Shown here: positions 28,020-36,401 of the stretch, one piece after another
How positions within the stretch are numbered: the first letter of the stretch is position 1
How the letters are laid out: each line of letters begins with the position of its first letter
NCBI RefSeq assembly: GCF_947489355.1
Contig: NZ_CANLDD010000002.1
Span: forward strand, 62,001-126,000
From: an uncultured Microbulbifer sp.
GTDB taxonomy: Bacteria; Pseudomonadota; Gammaproteobacteria; Pseudomonadales; Cellvibrionaceae
Reading direction: 5' to 3'
DNA length: 64,000 nucleotides
Program-made: the position numbers and the translations under genes
The notes under the pieces: generated by a model
What the model was told of the DNA's origin: nothing
The model's database searches: none
Seen by the model: the letters and a program-made list of their open reading frames with translations, nothing else

Positions 28020-28724
28020 ATGTCCAAACTGCGCCCGCGCCCCGAACGCGGCCAACTGCACCTTGCCAGGGTGCAGTACGGTCACAGCACGCTGGGTGCC
28101 CCACTACTGTATTTTCCCGCACAATTAGGCAATAAACACGGCCTGGTTTTGGCCGGCACCCACGGTGATGAAGTCGCCGCAGTCATCTCCCTGTCCTGCG
28201 CCCTACGCTCTTTGCCCCCAGACCAGCTCCGCCACCATGTGATACTGGCGGTCAATCCCGACGGCTGTCAACTCGGTACCCGTTGCAATGCGTGCGGTGT
28301 CGACCTCAACCGCAACTTCGCCACAAAAAACTGGGATGGCGGTGATAGTGTCTACCGCTGGAACAGCGCCGCCGACGCCCGGGATGTCAAACTCAGTACC
28401 GGTCTGAGCCCGGCCTCTGAGCGCGAGACCTGGGCACTTTGCCGGCTGATCGCCAAACTGCAGCCGGCCTGGGCAGTATCCATACACGAGCCGCTGGCCT
28501 GTGTGGAAGATCCCGGCACCAGCGACTTGGGTAATTGGCTGGCGAGCCGGTTACAGTTGCCATTGGTAAAAGACCTCGGCTACCAAACTCCTGGTTCATT
28601 TGGAACCTGGTGCGCCGAACAGGCGCTAGCCTGTATCACCGTGGAGTTCCCGCCCATTTCGCCGGATGCCGCCAGCGAAGCATATCTGCACTCCTTGGTC
28701 GGCCTACTCACTTACGACCAGTAG
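28020..28724 (+). CDS. mpaA: Murein peptide amidase MpaA
   Basis: Zinc carboxypeptidase of family M14 that cuts the gamma-D-Glu to diaminopimelate bond of the free murein tripeptide during cell-wall recycling. The 234-residue protein closely follows E. coli MpaA: LVLAGTHGDEVAAV (zinc His and Glu), AVNPDGCQLGTRCNACGVDL, NRNF, VYRWNSAA, the third ligand in SIHEPLACVEDPG and the catalytic Glu in ITVEFPPISPD. There is no signal peptide, so it is cytoplasmic, as expected. The ATG 28020 fits the family start. It converges on ycjG with a 13-base overlap and diverges from mucD. Confidence 0.95.
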   Translation: MSKLRPRPERGQLHLARVQYGHSTLGAPLLYFPAQLGNKHGLVLAGTHGDEVAAVISLSCALRSLPPDQLRHHVILAVNPDGCQLGTRCNACGVDLNRNFATKNWDGGDSVYRWNSAADARDVKLSTGLSPASERETWALCRLIAKLQPAWAVSIHEPLACVEDPGTSDLGNWLASRLQLPLVKDLGYQTPGSFGTWCAEQALACITVEFPPISPDAASEAYLHSLVGLLTYDQ

Positions 28725-29659
28725 ACCCGACCAGCACCAAAACGTAAAGGGGACTCTACATCCTTTGCCAGCCAGGTTGGGCCATCCAGATCCAAAAAGC
28801 ATGCCCGCTTTCCCAGAGGCCAGGCCGCACGGATGGCTCGCGAGGTACACAGCATACACCCCAGCATCAACTGGAACCCCTGTGCCTCAGCCGCCTCTGC
28901 CAGGGCCTCGGCTTCGGTGATACCACCGGTCTTGTCCAGCTTGATGTTAACCATCTCATAACGCCCCAGCAGACGCGGCAGATCCTCGCGGCTATGGCAA
29001 CTTTCATCGGCGCAGATCGGCAGTGGGTGGGGGAAAGTCCCCAGAAATTCATCGTCACCGGCAGGCAGCGGTTGCTCCAGCATGGCCACTCCCAATTCCT
29101 CCAGCTGACTACAGCGCTCCACCAGGGTATCCACCCGCCAGGCCTCATTGGCATCAATCACCAGCTGCGCTGCAGGCGCAGCGGCCCGTACCGCCGCCAC
29201 CCGTTGGTAAACCTGCTGACCATCCAGTTTCAGCTTCAGGGTATCGGCGCCTTGTGCGATGGCATTACGCGCAGCCACAGCCATCGCTGCGGGATCATCG
29301 ATCACCAGAGTCTGCACAGTGGGTAGGGAATCCGGCCCGGTAAAAACTGCTCCGCGACACTTGGCCTCCCAGTCTGCCAGCGCACAATCCAGGGCATTGC
29401 GGGCGGCGCCGGCGGGCAGGCGCGATTGCAAAAGCGTGCGATCCAGCCCCGCGGCCATCTCCGCGAAAACTGGCCGAAGCTGTTGCATGACTGAGGCAAC
29501 GCTCTCGCCATAACGCGCATAGGGTGTGCACTCGCCAATACCCACCACTCCATCCTCACGGACCTCCACCACCACCAACTGGACCTCGGTACGGGCACCG
29601 CGGGAAATCACAAAAGCCGTGCGCAGAGGCCAGTGCTCGGCAAAGCAGCGGGCCTGCAT
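28712..29659 (-). CDS. ycjG: L-Ala-D/L-Glu epimerase (dipeptide epimerase)
   Basis: Enolase-superfamily enzyme that converts L-Ala-D-Glu, released from murein peptides, to L-Ala-L-Glu so that it can be hydrolysed. The 315-residue protein shows the catalytic KxK in TLKLKLDG, metal ligands in LVIDANEAW, MLEQPL and ICADESCHS and the opposite lysine in NIKLDKTGG. MpaA produces its substrate precursor, and the two genes are neighbours in E. coli also. GGAGG lies 6 bases before the ATG but inside a small hairpin. It starts 39 bases after rseC on the same strand. Confidence 0.93.
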   Translation of the reverse strand: MQARCFAEHWPLRTAFVISRGARTEVQLVVVEVREDGVVGIGECTPYARYGESVASVMQQLRPVFAEMAAGLDRTLLQSRLPAGAARNALDCALADWEAKCRGAVFTGPDSLPTVQTLVIDDPAAMAVAARNAIAQGADTLKLKLDGQQVYQRVAAVRAAAPAAQLVIDANEAWRVDTLVERCSQLEELGVAMLEQPLPAGDDEFLGTFPHPLPICADESCHSREDLPRLLGRYEMVNIKLDKTGGITEAEALAEAAEAQGFQLMLGCMLCTSRAIRAAWPLGKRACFLDLDGPTWLAKDVESPLRFGAGRVYWS

Positions 29660-29666
29660 GAAATGC

Positions 29667-29685
29667 CTCCAATCAGTGTTTGGAG
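29667..29685 (-). promoter_or_regulatory. Hairpin that includes the ycjG ribosome-binding site
   Basis: CTCCAA and TTGGAG form a 6-base stem with a 7-base loop just upstream of ycjG. Read on the minus strand, the second arm contains the GGAG of the Shine-Dalgarno, so the fold would hide it. Translational damping or coupling to rseC is inference; the stem is short. Confidence 0.4.
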
Positions 29686-29698
29686 CTATCAGTTTAGG

Positions 29699-30151
29699 TT
29701 AGGAATGATCGCCGCCGGGCTCGATACGCAGGAGCACCGGGGTAAAGACAGGATTAGAGCGTTGGCGACGGCTGTACCAACGAACACTGAGCGCACCGCC
29801 AATCAAGCCAGCCAGCGCGCCAAACACCGCGCCGGCCTCTGCAAACAAGGCATCCCCCACTAGCGCCAACAGTATCAGGCAGACCAGGGGCACCAGGTAA
29901 ACCAGCAGGGCACTGCTGGTGAGTGCATTTCCGGCGATGCCAATTACCGCCGTATCGTTCAGGGTAACCTTATCGGCGCGAAAGCCGCTCAAGGCCACCC
30001 GCACCCGTGCAGAGGAAGAAAAGAAATCGCCGAGTAGGCCCGTGCCGCAACCGGGTTTAGCCGCACAGCCATTGCAGGCACTGCGCTTAAAGGTATCCAC
30101 CCAGATAGCATCGGTCTCTATGGCTACGATACGACCGCGCTCCTCAAGCAC
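29699..30151 (-). CDS. rseC: SoxR-reducing/sigma-E regulatory membrane protein RseC (MucC)
   Basis: A 150-residue inner-membrane protein. The N-terminal soluble part (residues 1-60) has the Cys cluster SACNGCAAKPGCGTG, then FFSSSARVRV, followed by two transmembrane helices (about 78-100 and 103-125) and a basic tail. This is the RseC/MucC layout, tied to SoxR reduction and sigma-E modulation. I take the GTG at 30151 (VLEERGRIVAIE aligns with the usual family start, and AAAGG lies 8 bases upstream); TTG 30172, inside mucB, is the alternative. It is the last sigma-E operon gene before the insertion. Confidence 0.9.
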   Translation of the reverse strand: MLEERGRIVAIETDAIWVDTFKRSACNGCAAKPGCGTGLLGDFFSSSARVRVALSGFRADKVTLNDTAVIGIAGNALTSSALLVYLVPLVCLILLALVGDALFAEAGAVFGALAGLIGGALSVRWYSRRQRSNPVFTPVLLRIEPGGDHS

Positions 30152-30155
30152 TCCT

Positions 30156-31271
30156 TCAGCCTTTCTCAACAATCGAGCTGGCTACTCTGCGCGCAGTGGC
30201 ATCGGGTATCTCACCCACGACCGTCACCGTATAAGCGACACCATTGACTTCCATACGATCCATGTAAGCCACAGTGGCACCGCGAATAGCACGTCCCTCG
30301 AAATCTTCCAACTCTGGGCCGAGGCGCTGGACAAACACGGTAAAGACACCGAGCCCGTCACTGAATACCAACATATCCCCATCGGACAGTGGCTTCACTG
30401 AAACCACCTTGAAGCCCTCCGGAAGCCAGCGCACCTGCCAACGGCTTTGAGAGGCATCACAACCGTTGCGATTATCAATGCGCCGCGCATTACTGGATAC
30501 CGCCTGAAGAGCGAAGTCTTTCACCGGGGACAAGTCCAGTTGAACAAACTGGTAACGCTCCAGCACACGCCCCTGTGTGCTCACCAGCATACTCTTCAGG
30601 GGCAGGCCGGTTTCGCGGTCCAAACTGACCACAAGACCGAGGCGATAACGGTCTCTAGGCCTGGCTTCGATCACCACCGTCTCGCGATCCGCGATGCGCT
30701 CGCCGCCGCGCAGAATAAACTGATAGGCACGCTGTACCTGCTGCTGGCCAGCCGCACTCAAGAGGCTGGTTCTAATGCTGGGAGAGGCATTGTATGTGCA
30801 GTGGCCACCACTGCCGTAGCTGATCAGTTCCCTCGGTGTACCGCTCAGGTATCGCACCCGCTCCACCTGCTCACCGCTACGCACCGCGCGCACCACCTGC
30901 AAGGTTTCCAGGAGGCCGGCGTGCTCGAAAGTCACCAGCCCACTGTATTCCAGTTCATTGACTGCCTGGGCGAGTTTCCCGAGCCATTGCTCAACCTCAT
31001 TGTTCAGCACGCGTGTATTGGTCGGATCGGGGCTGGCTTGGGGATTGGATGCCGCTGTGGTGGTTTCGACTGCGATAGCGCCGGGCGCATTGGTATCGAC
31101 CGGTACAGGACTGGCGACTGGTATGCTGGCTCTGTCGAGTTTGATTGTAGTGGCGGCGTTGGCATCAATACCGTCGAGCGTCTGCGCCAATAACAGCGGT
31201 GACAGCAAAGAGAAAGCCAGCAACAGACTACCACCGATGCGAACTCCGCTGCGGATCAGGCTTTCCCGCAT
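30156..31271 (-). CDS. mucB: Periplasmic sigma-E regulator MucB/RseB
   Basis: Periplasmic protein that binds the anti-sigma factor MucA/RseA and shields it from proteolysis, responding to lipid or LPS signals. The 371-residue protein has a signal peptide (GGSLLLAFSLLSPLLLAQ), then an unusual Pro/Ala/Thr-rich linker of about 60 residues before the first domain (EVEQWLGKLAQAVNELEYSG, YLSGTPRELI). The C-terminal domain carries WLPEGFKVVS and MLVFSDGLGVFTVFV. The ATG 31271 is 16 bases after mucA. The linker makes it longer than the usual 310-330 residues. Confidence 0.92.
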   Translation of the reverse strand: MRESLIRSGVRIGGSLLLAFSLLSPLLLAQTLDGIDANAATTIKLDRASIPVASPVPVDTNAPGAIAVETTTAASNPQASPDPTNTRVLNNEVEQWLGKLAQAVNELEYSGLVTFEHAGLLETLQVVRAVRSGEQVERVRYLSGTPRELISYGSGGHCTYNASPSIRTSLLSAAGQQQVQRAYQFILRGGERIADRETVVIEARPRDRYRLGLVVSLDRETGLPLKSMLVSTQGRVLERYQFVQLDLSPVKDFALQAVSSNARRIDNRNGCDASQSRWQVRWLPEGFKVVSVKPLSDGDMLVFSDGLGVFTVFVQRLGPELEDFEGRAIRGATVAYMDRMEVNGVAYTVTVVGEIPDATARRVASSIVEKG

Positions 31272-31287
31272 TACGAGGTTCGCCACA

Positions 31288-31983
31288 CTACATTCCAACC
31301 TGTTCGCCGTAGGTCGCGCGAGCAAAGGGCACCATACCCTGGCTGCCGATATGCGCGGCCTGTTCGGAGTGCTGAATCATCACACGATTCAGGTGGCGCA
31401 TCAGCTCTGGCGTTGGTGCTTTTTGAATGACCGCCTGCCCCACCGCACCCGGGCGCTGCTCGGGTACGAAGCGCGGAACCGCTGTGCTGACCGAACGCGT
31501 GGAAGGTGCGGGCACGTAAAAACCAGATGGCTGCGGCGCCGATTGAACGATTGGCTGGGCGGGGCGCTCGGCCTCCGCCAACTGCTGAACACCCTGCACA
31601 GTATTCTGCTGGGTATCGGTAATCTGCTGTACCCCTAGGATTACGGCGAACGCCACAGTAGCCGCCACCGCACCACGCGAAAGCCACCAACGGCTGTTGG
31701 CAAGCCCACTGGCCGCGACAACACGACCACCCGCGGTTTGCGAGAGCGGCGCTTCCCGATCAAGCGCCGCCGAAATACTGGCCGCCAGGTCACTGTCGAC
31801 AGGGGCAACCTCCTCGCGCCGCATAACGCTCGCCGCCAGCTGATAACGCGACCAGCGTTCACCCAGGTCTCCGGAGACCGCTGTGGCCTTCAAAATTCGC
31901 TGCAGCTCCAACTCATCGACTTCGCCATCCATCAACGCCGATAGCGACTCGTTGAGACGTTCCTGATGATTCCCGTGGGACAT
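31288..31983 (-). CDS. mucA: Anti-sigma-E factor MucA/RseA
   Basis: Single-pass inner-membrane anti-sigma factor that holds RpoE until regulated proteolysis releases it. The 231-residue protein starts with the sigma-binding domain (LNESLSALMDGEVDELELQR, then RWSRYQLAASVMRRE). One transmembrane helix lies near 104-121 (GAVAATVAFAVILGVQQ), followed by a Gln/Pro-rich periplasmic region (QQNTVQGVQQLAEAERPAQ). The C-terminal region has PELMRHLNRVMIQHSEQA, the MucB-binding type of helix. It lies 117 bases after rpoE, with the alternative hairpins at 32069-32094 between. Confidence 0.92.
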   Translation of the reverse strand: MSHGNHQERLNESLSALMDGEVDELELQRILKATAVSGDLGERWSRYQLAASVMRREEVAPVDSDLAASISAALDREAPLSQTAGGRVVAASGLANSRWWLSRGAVAATVAFAVILGVQQITDTQQNTVQGVQQLAEAERPAQPIVQSAPQPSGFYVPAPSTRSVSTAVPRFVPEQRPGAVGQAVIQKAPTPELMRHLNRVMIQHSEQAAHIGSQGMVPFARATYGEQVGM

Positions 31984-32068
31984 AGGGGCTTACCCTCTTG
32001 TGCAATCATTTATCCGGTGCCCGCACGCACCATCATTTGTATCATTTATGACCGGGCTTCCGGCGGTT

Positions 32069-32094
32069 GGTTTCCCCTGTTGGGAAAATTTCCC
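32069..32094 (-). repeat. Mutually exclusive inverted repeats between rpoE and mucA
   Basis: Read on the + strand, TTTCCCC-TGTT-GGGAAAATTTCCC contains three arms of one 6-base sequence. The middle arm (GGGAAA, 32082-32087) can pair with the first (TTTCCC, 32071-32076) or with the last (TTTCCC, 32089-32094), but not both. It is just after the rpoE stop in the transcript. Attenuation or RNA decay control is possible, but pure chance in a short intercistronic region is not excluded. Confidence 0.4.
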
Positions 32095-32100
32095 GCAAAA

Positions 32101-32715
32101 TTAGCCTCTGTCACCCAGTGTTTCCGGCTCCCCGGCCATAACGGCCTGGACTGTCCGGTCTATTGCCTCCCGAGCACGGAATATGCGCGAACGCACCGTG
32201 CCCACCGGACATCCCATCACCTCGGCAATTTCCTCGTAACTCAGCCCCTCCAATTCCCTCAGGGTAACCGCTGAGCGCAGATCCTCCGGCAGTGCGCGAA
32301 TGGCGCCATGTACTGCAGTTTCCAACTGGTCGCGAAACATCTGGTTTTCCGGCGTCTCGTTGTCGCGGAGCAAATCGGCACCCGAGTAAAATTCTGCGTC
32401 CTCCAAATCCACATCAAAGGACGGTGGCCGGCGGCTGCGGGACACCAAGTGGTTCTTGGCAGTGTTAATCGCAATCCGATACATCCATGTGTAGAAGGCA
32501 CTCTCCCCGCGGAAATTGGCCAGCGCCCGATAGGCTTTGATAAAGGCCTCTTGCGTGACATCCTGTACCTCACTGTGATCCTTGATAAACCGGCTGACTA
32601 CCGCAACAATTTTATGTTGGTATTTGAGAACTAAAAGATCAAAAGCGCGCTTATCCCCCTTTTGAACCCGTTCCACCAGCTCACGGTCACTCGCGGCCGC
32701 CTGATGCGCTGTCAT
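32101..32715 (-). CDS. rpoE: Extracytoplasmic-stress sigma factor RpoE (AlgU)
   Basis: Group 4 sigma factor controlling the envelope stress regulon. The 204-residue protein has region 2 (VERVQKGDKRAFDLLVLKYQ, then FIKDHSEVQDVTQEAFIKAY and SAFYTWMYRIAINTAKN) and region 4 (LRELEGLSYEEIAEVMGCP, VGTVRSRIFRAREAI). The ATG 32715 has GGGAG 6 bases upstream; a TTG two codons earlier is less likely. It leads the operon rpoE-mucA-mucB-rseC and is divergent from nadB, as in pseudomonads. Its own promoter looks sigma-E-dependent, giving positive autoregulation. Confidence 0.97.
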   Translation of the reverse strand: MTAHQAAASDRELVERVQKGDKRAFDLLVLKYQHKIVAVVSRFIKDHSEVQDVTQEAFIKAYRALANFRGESAFYTWMYRIAINTAKNHLVSRSRRPPSFDVDLEDAEFYSGADLLRDNETPENQMFRDQLETAVHGAIRALPEDLRSAVTLRELEGLSYEEIAEVMGCPVGTVRSRIFRAREAIDRTVQAVMAGEPETLGDRG

Positions 32716-32800
32716 CCCCAACTCCCATACACAGTCCCATTGCGGAGGCCTCTTCCATTTATTGAGGGGCTACCGGCGCAGGCATTTTTTCTACTGTGCT

Positions 32801-32829
32801 GATGACACTGACAATTGGGCATAAGTTCC
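32801..32829 (-). promoter_or_regulatory. Sigma-E promoter of the rpoE operon
   Basis: On the minus strand GGAACTT (32829-32823) is followed after 16 bases by GTCATC (32806-32801). The sigma-E consensus is GGAACTT, about 16 bases, then GTCnAA. The site lies 86 bases upstream of the rpoE ATG, between the divergent rpoE and nadB starts. The -35 is a perfect match; the -10 keeps the important GTC. Confidence 0.75.
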
Positions 32830-32893
32830 AGATCGAATCGACGAATAGTAAGGAAGCGCTATACTACGCGACCCCAGATCATAAATAAAATCT

Positions 32894-34501
32894 ATGAATG
32901 CCCAGGAAAACTACGACATTCTCGTTATCGGCAGTGGCGCTGCCGGCCTCACCCTGGCGCTGCATCTCGCAGCCCGGTACCGCGTTGCCCTGATTTCCAA
33001 GCAGCGCTTGCAAGATGGTTCCACCTGGTTTGCCCAGGGGGGCATAGCCGCAGTGCTGGATGAAACCGATTCGGTGGAATCGCATATTGCAGACACATTA
33101 GACGCGGGTGCCGGACTCTGCCACCCATCATCCGTACGCTTCACTGTCGAGGCAGGTGCTGCCGCTATCCGCTGGCTGATCCATCAGGGGGTGGATTTTA
33201 CCCGAGAGGGCAGTGACTATCACCTGACCAAGGAGGGAGGGCACAGCTATCGCCGCATTATTCACAGCACCGATGCCACGGGTCGAGCGGTGCACAGCAC
33301 CCTGATTGACCGGGTGCGCAGCAGCGACAATATCGATTGCTTCGAGCAGCACCTGGCGGTCGACCTGATCCGCCAGCCCGACCCGCGAGAGGGCCGCTTT
33401 CGCTGTGGCGGAGCCTATTTACTCGACCGCAGTTCAGGGGAGGTGGCACTGTTCCAGGCCAAAACTGTGGTGCTCGCCACGGGCGGCGCCAGTAAGGCCT
33501 ACCTGTATACCAGTAATCCCGATGGCGCCAGCGGCGATGGTATCGCCATGGCCTGGCGCGCCGGTTGCCGGGTGGCCAATATGGAATTCAATCAGTTCCA
33601 CCCAACCTGCCTCTACCACCCCAGGGCCAAGGCACTATTGGTGACAGAGGCACTGCGCGGTGAGGGTGCCTATCTGAAACTGCCAGACGGCAGCCGTTTT
33701 ATGGATCGCTTTGACAGACGCGGCGAGCTGGCGCCGCGGGATATTGTCGCCCGAGCCATCGATCACGAAATGAAGCGCCTCGGTGCGGACTGTCTCTTTC
33801 TGGATATCTCCCACAGAGAACCCGATTTTGTCCGCGAGCACTTCCCCACGGTCTACAACAACTGTCTGCAATACGGTATCGACATCACCCGCAAACCCAT
33901 ACCGGTGGTGCCTGCAGCGCACTACACTTGCGGCGGCATCATGGTGGACCGGTACGGACGCACTGATCTCGACCAACTGTACGCCATTGGGGAAACCACC
34001 TTTACCGGCCTGCACGGCGCCAATCGCCTGGCCAGCAACTCCCTGCTGGAGTGCCTGGTGTATGCCCGCTCCACCGCCATGCATATCGACAAGCACCTGG
34101 GGGCAGTGCAATCACCCCGCCCCGCCCCGCCCTGGGATGCTTCGCGAGTCACAGACTCGGATGAGGACGTAGTGATTTCCCACAACTGGGACGAATTGCG
34201 CCGCTTTATGTGGGACTACGTGGGGATCGTGCGCACGCGCAAACGCCTGCTGCGTGCCCAGCACAGGGTAAAGCTGTTGCAGCGGGAAATTCGTGAGTTC
34301 TATGCCAACTACCGGATCACCAATGACCTGGTGGAATTGCGCAACCTCGCTTTGGTTTCCGAACTGATTATCCGCTCGGCACTGGAGCGCAGGGAGAGCC
34401 GGGGCCTGCACTACTCGCTGGATTACCCGCAGCTGCGGGAACTCGCCATGGATACCATTCTGGTTCCGGAGAATTTTGCCAACCAACGGCAGTTCATCTA
34501 A
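32894..34501 (+). CDS. nadB: L-aspartate oxidase NadB
   Basis: Flavoenzyme that oxidises L-aspartate to iminoaspartate, first step of de novo NAD synthesis. The 535-residue protein shows the dinucleotide motif [68 protein letters not shown], the catalytic-loop [17 protein letters not shown] and [26 protein letters not shown] at 32860-32865 is a plausible -10 but its -35 is poor. It is divergent from rpoE, as in pseudomonads, and converges on ygfX with 25 bases between. Confidence 0.97.
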   Translation: MNAQENYDILVIGSGAAGLTLALHLAARYRVALISKQRLQDGSTWFAQGGIAAVLDETDSVESHIADTLDAGAGLCHPSSVRFTVEAGAAAIRWLIHQGVDFTREGSDYHLTKEGGHSYRRIIHSTDATGRAVHSTLIDRVRSSDNIDCFEQHLAVDLIRQPDPREGRFRCGGAYLLDRSSGEVALFQAKTVVLATGGASKAYLYTSNPDGASGDGIAMAWRAGCRVANMEFNQFHPTCLYHPRAKALLVTEALRGEGAYLKLPDGSRFMDRFDRRGELAPRDIVARAIDHEMKRLGADCLFLDISHREPDFVREHFPTVYNNCLQYGIDITRKPIPVVPAAHYTCGGIMVDRYGRTDLDQLYAIGETTFTGLHGANRLASNSLLECLVYARSTAMHIDKHLGAVQSPRPAPPWDASRVTDSDEDVVISHNWDELRRFMWDYVGIVRTRKRLLRAQHRVKLLQREIREFYANYRITNDLVELRNLALVSELIIRSALERRESRGLHYSLDYPQLRELAMDTILVPENFANQRQFI

Positions 34502-34526
34502 TCCAAAAGGCAAGGAGGCGCCAGCC

Positions 34527-34979
34527 CTAGCGGGAATAGCGCAGTGCTACCTGCAATCTGCGCCAGTCGTCGGCGTGCAGCGCATCCCGCGCCAACACCA
34601 GGCGCAAACGCCTGCCCTGCCGATCCCGGCCATTGATCACCAGCAACCAGCGCCACAGCACCAGTTCGCCACAAAAACGAAACTCCCGCTCCTCCCCCCC
34701 TCTTTCCCGCCAGTACCAGCGACGTTCGCGGGTCGACAGCCTCCCTGCCATACGCCCCAGGCGGCACTTTTCCCAAGCGACGTAAACAAACACCAGCGGC
34801 AGCGCACCCCAGAACAGCCTGAGGGGCAGCTCGCAAAGCCACAGCAGCAGTACCGCCAGCAGGGCAACCAGAAGCAAAAGAATCAACAGCAGAGGGGATG
34901 ACGCAGCAACGCAGCTCAAACGGGCGCTGCGCTCAAAGTGACCGGGAGAGGACCTATTCCTGCAGACCGGTGTGGTCAC
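34527..34979 (-). CDS. YgfX-like membrane protein
   Basis: A small basic membrane protein encoded directly after and overlapping sdhE. It has a hydrophobic double helix (about residues 35-75: LLLILLLLVALLAVLLLWL, then LRLFWGALPLVFVYVAW) and a soluble C-terminal part with RWYWRERG, FCGELVLWRWLLVIN and LVLARDALHADDWRRL. This is the YgfX/CptA pattern; in E. coli YgfX was described as a toxin-like partner of SdhE, a role now disputed. I chose GTG 34979, which gives 150 residues; no ATG lies in a suitable position, so the N-terminus is uncertain. Confidence 0.75.
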   Translation of the reverse strand: MTTPVCRNRSSPGHFERSARLSCVAASSPLLLILLLLVALLAVLLLWLCELPLRLFWGALPLVFVYVAWEKCRLGRMAGRLSTRERRWYWRERGGEEREFRFCGELVLWRWLLVINGRDRQGRRLRLVLARDALHADDWRRLQVALRYSR

Positions 34980-35199
34980 GGATAATCTGCACAATGCGGA
35001 GCAGCTCCGGGTCAGCGGGGTCCTCGCGACGCAGAAACCAGGCGAACAGATCCTGATCTTGCTCATCGAGTAATCGGATGTAGCGCTGCTGGTCTGCTGG
35101 TGCCAAGGTATCATAGACATTGTCTAAAAATGGCAGCAGTACCAAATCCAGTTCCAACATGCCGCGGCGACTGGCCCAAAACAGGCGGTTGCGATCCAT
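34954..35199 (-). CDS. sdhE: FAD assembly factor SdhE (YgfY/CptB)
   Basis: Small protein that helps attach FAD covalently to succinate dehydrogenase and fumarate reductase. The 81-residue chain MDRNRLFWASRRGMLELDLV carries the RGxxE motif (RRGMLE) needed for flavinylation, then LPFLDNVYDTLAP and the C-terminal FAWFLRREDPADPEL. ATG 35199 gives the normal length. Its 3' end overlaps ygfX by 26 bases. It is divergent from ygfZ with 112 bases between starts; this sdhE-ygfX / ygfZ arrangement also occurs in E. coli. Confidence 0.93.
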   Translation of the reverse strand: MDRNRLFWASRRGMLELDLVLLPFLDNVYDTLAPADQQRYIRLLDEQDQDLFAWFLRREDPADPELLRIVQIIRDHTGLQE

Positions 35200-35311
35200 A
35201 CGACGCTTTCCAATCCAGAGAAAGAACCCAGTATACCCGCAGCCCGGTAAACTTGAAAAATGCGCAAAGCCCCCCAAATACTGCCACCAGACAACCGCAG
35301 GTGGGAACACT

Positions 35312-36352
35312 ATGGACCGACAACAGTGGCAGGATTTCCTCAGCGGCGAAGGCGCCATTTGGGAGGGCGACAAGGCCCATTTCCCCCTTACCAGTAGCGA
35401 CGACCCACGGGGTCTGCACCTGATTGACCTGAGCCCCATCGGCGCTATCTCCATCCACGGCCCTGACAGCCAGAAATTCCTGCAGGGCCAGATCACCTGC
35501 GACCTGGTGAACCTGCCGGATGGACACAGCACCCTGGGCGCCCATTGCAGTCCCAAGGGCCGCATAATCAGCACCTTTAGCGCCCTGAAAGTGTCCCCGA
35601 GTCAGTTTGTTTTCCGGCTCCCGCGGGACCTGGCCCTCACTGCGCAACAGGCACTGGCCAAATACGCCGTATTCTTTAACACGCAATTGCAGGATATCAG
35701 CGCAAAATCCCTCTGGCTTGGCCTACAGGGCCAGAACGTAGCGGAGCGCGCCGCGCAACAGCTTGGCTGCAGCGCACCCGCCATTGGTGCGGTTGCGTCT
35801 TTTGATGTTGCAGGCGAGCCCTGTATCGCCCAGTCGGTCAATGAGTACCAGCTGGCCCTGCTGGTGCCAGTCACCAAGGTACAGCAGCTCTGGCAAACGC
35901 TCGCCCCACAGTGCGAAGCAACCGGCTACGACCTCTGGCAAAAAGGGCAGATTGATGCCGGCATCCCCCAGGTTGATGCCGCCACTTCGGAAATGTTTAT
36001 CCCGCAAATGACCAACCTGCATCTGCTCGGTGGTGTGAGCTTCAAAAAAGGCTGTTATACAGGCCAGGAGGTGGTGGCCCGTATGCAATACCGCGGCGCA
36101 ACAAAGCGCCGCCTCTACCGGGCAAAATGCGCTGGCGGCAACCTTCCGTCCAGCGGGTTGGAAATCTACGGCGAAGGCAAGCAGAGCATCGGTAACCTGG
36201 TGCAAGCCTGCCACAGTCAGGATGGAATACAGCTGCTCGCTGTGCTCACCATCGCCAAAGTCGCCGCCGGTGAAACCCTGCGATTCAAAGACGGCCGCAC
36301 TCTGGAAATCCAGGCGCTGCCCTACGACGCGGATGCCGATCCGCTGGCTTGA
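35312..36352 (+). CDS. ygfZ: Folate-binding protein YgfZ
   Basis: Tetrahydrofolate-dependent factor for assembly or repair of certain iron-sulfur enzymes, related to the glycine-cleavage T-protein. The 346-residue protein has the early SIHGPDSQKFLQGQITCDL and the family signature KKGCYTGQEVVARMQYRGATKRR, here quoted from about residue 245, with the conserved Cys of KGCYTGQE. The ATG at 35312 has AGGTGG about 8 bases upstream; the frame extends upstream over sdhE but that part is not coding. A strong terminator follows. Confidence 0.95.
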   Translation: MDRQQWQDFLSGEGAIWEGDKAHFPLTSSDDPRGLHLIDLSPIGAISIHGPDSQKFLQGQITCDLVNLPDGHSTLGAHCSPKGRIISTFSALKVSPSQFVFRLPRDLALTAQQALAKYAVFFNTQLQDISAKSLWLGLQGQNVAERAAQQLGCSAPAIGAVASFDVAGEPCIAQSVNEYQLALLVPVTKVQQLWQTLAPQCEATGYDLWQKGQIDAGIPQVDAATSEMFIPQMTNLHLLGGVSFKKGCYTGQEVVARMQYRGATKRRLYRAKCAGGNLPSSGLEIYGEGKQSIGNLVQACHSQDGIQLLAVLTIAKVAAGETLRFKDGRTLEIQALPYDADADPLA

Positions 36353-36372
36353 ATGGCAATAGGGCGATGACA

Positions 36373-36401
36373 AAAAGGGCGGCCAAACTAGCCGCCCTTT
36401 T
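36373..36401 (+). terminator. Rho-independent terminator after ygfZ
   Basis: A perfect 11-base stem AAAAGGGCGGC / GCCGCCCTTTT with a 7-base loop (CAAACTA), 20 bases after the ygfZ stop, ending in a T run. The A/T symmetry would let it work in both directions, but no minus-strand gene ends just to its right except the IS remnant. Confidence 0.9.
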
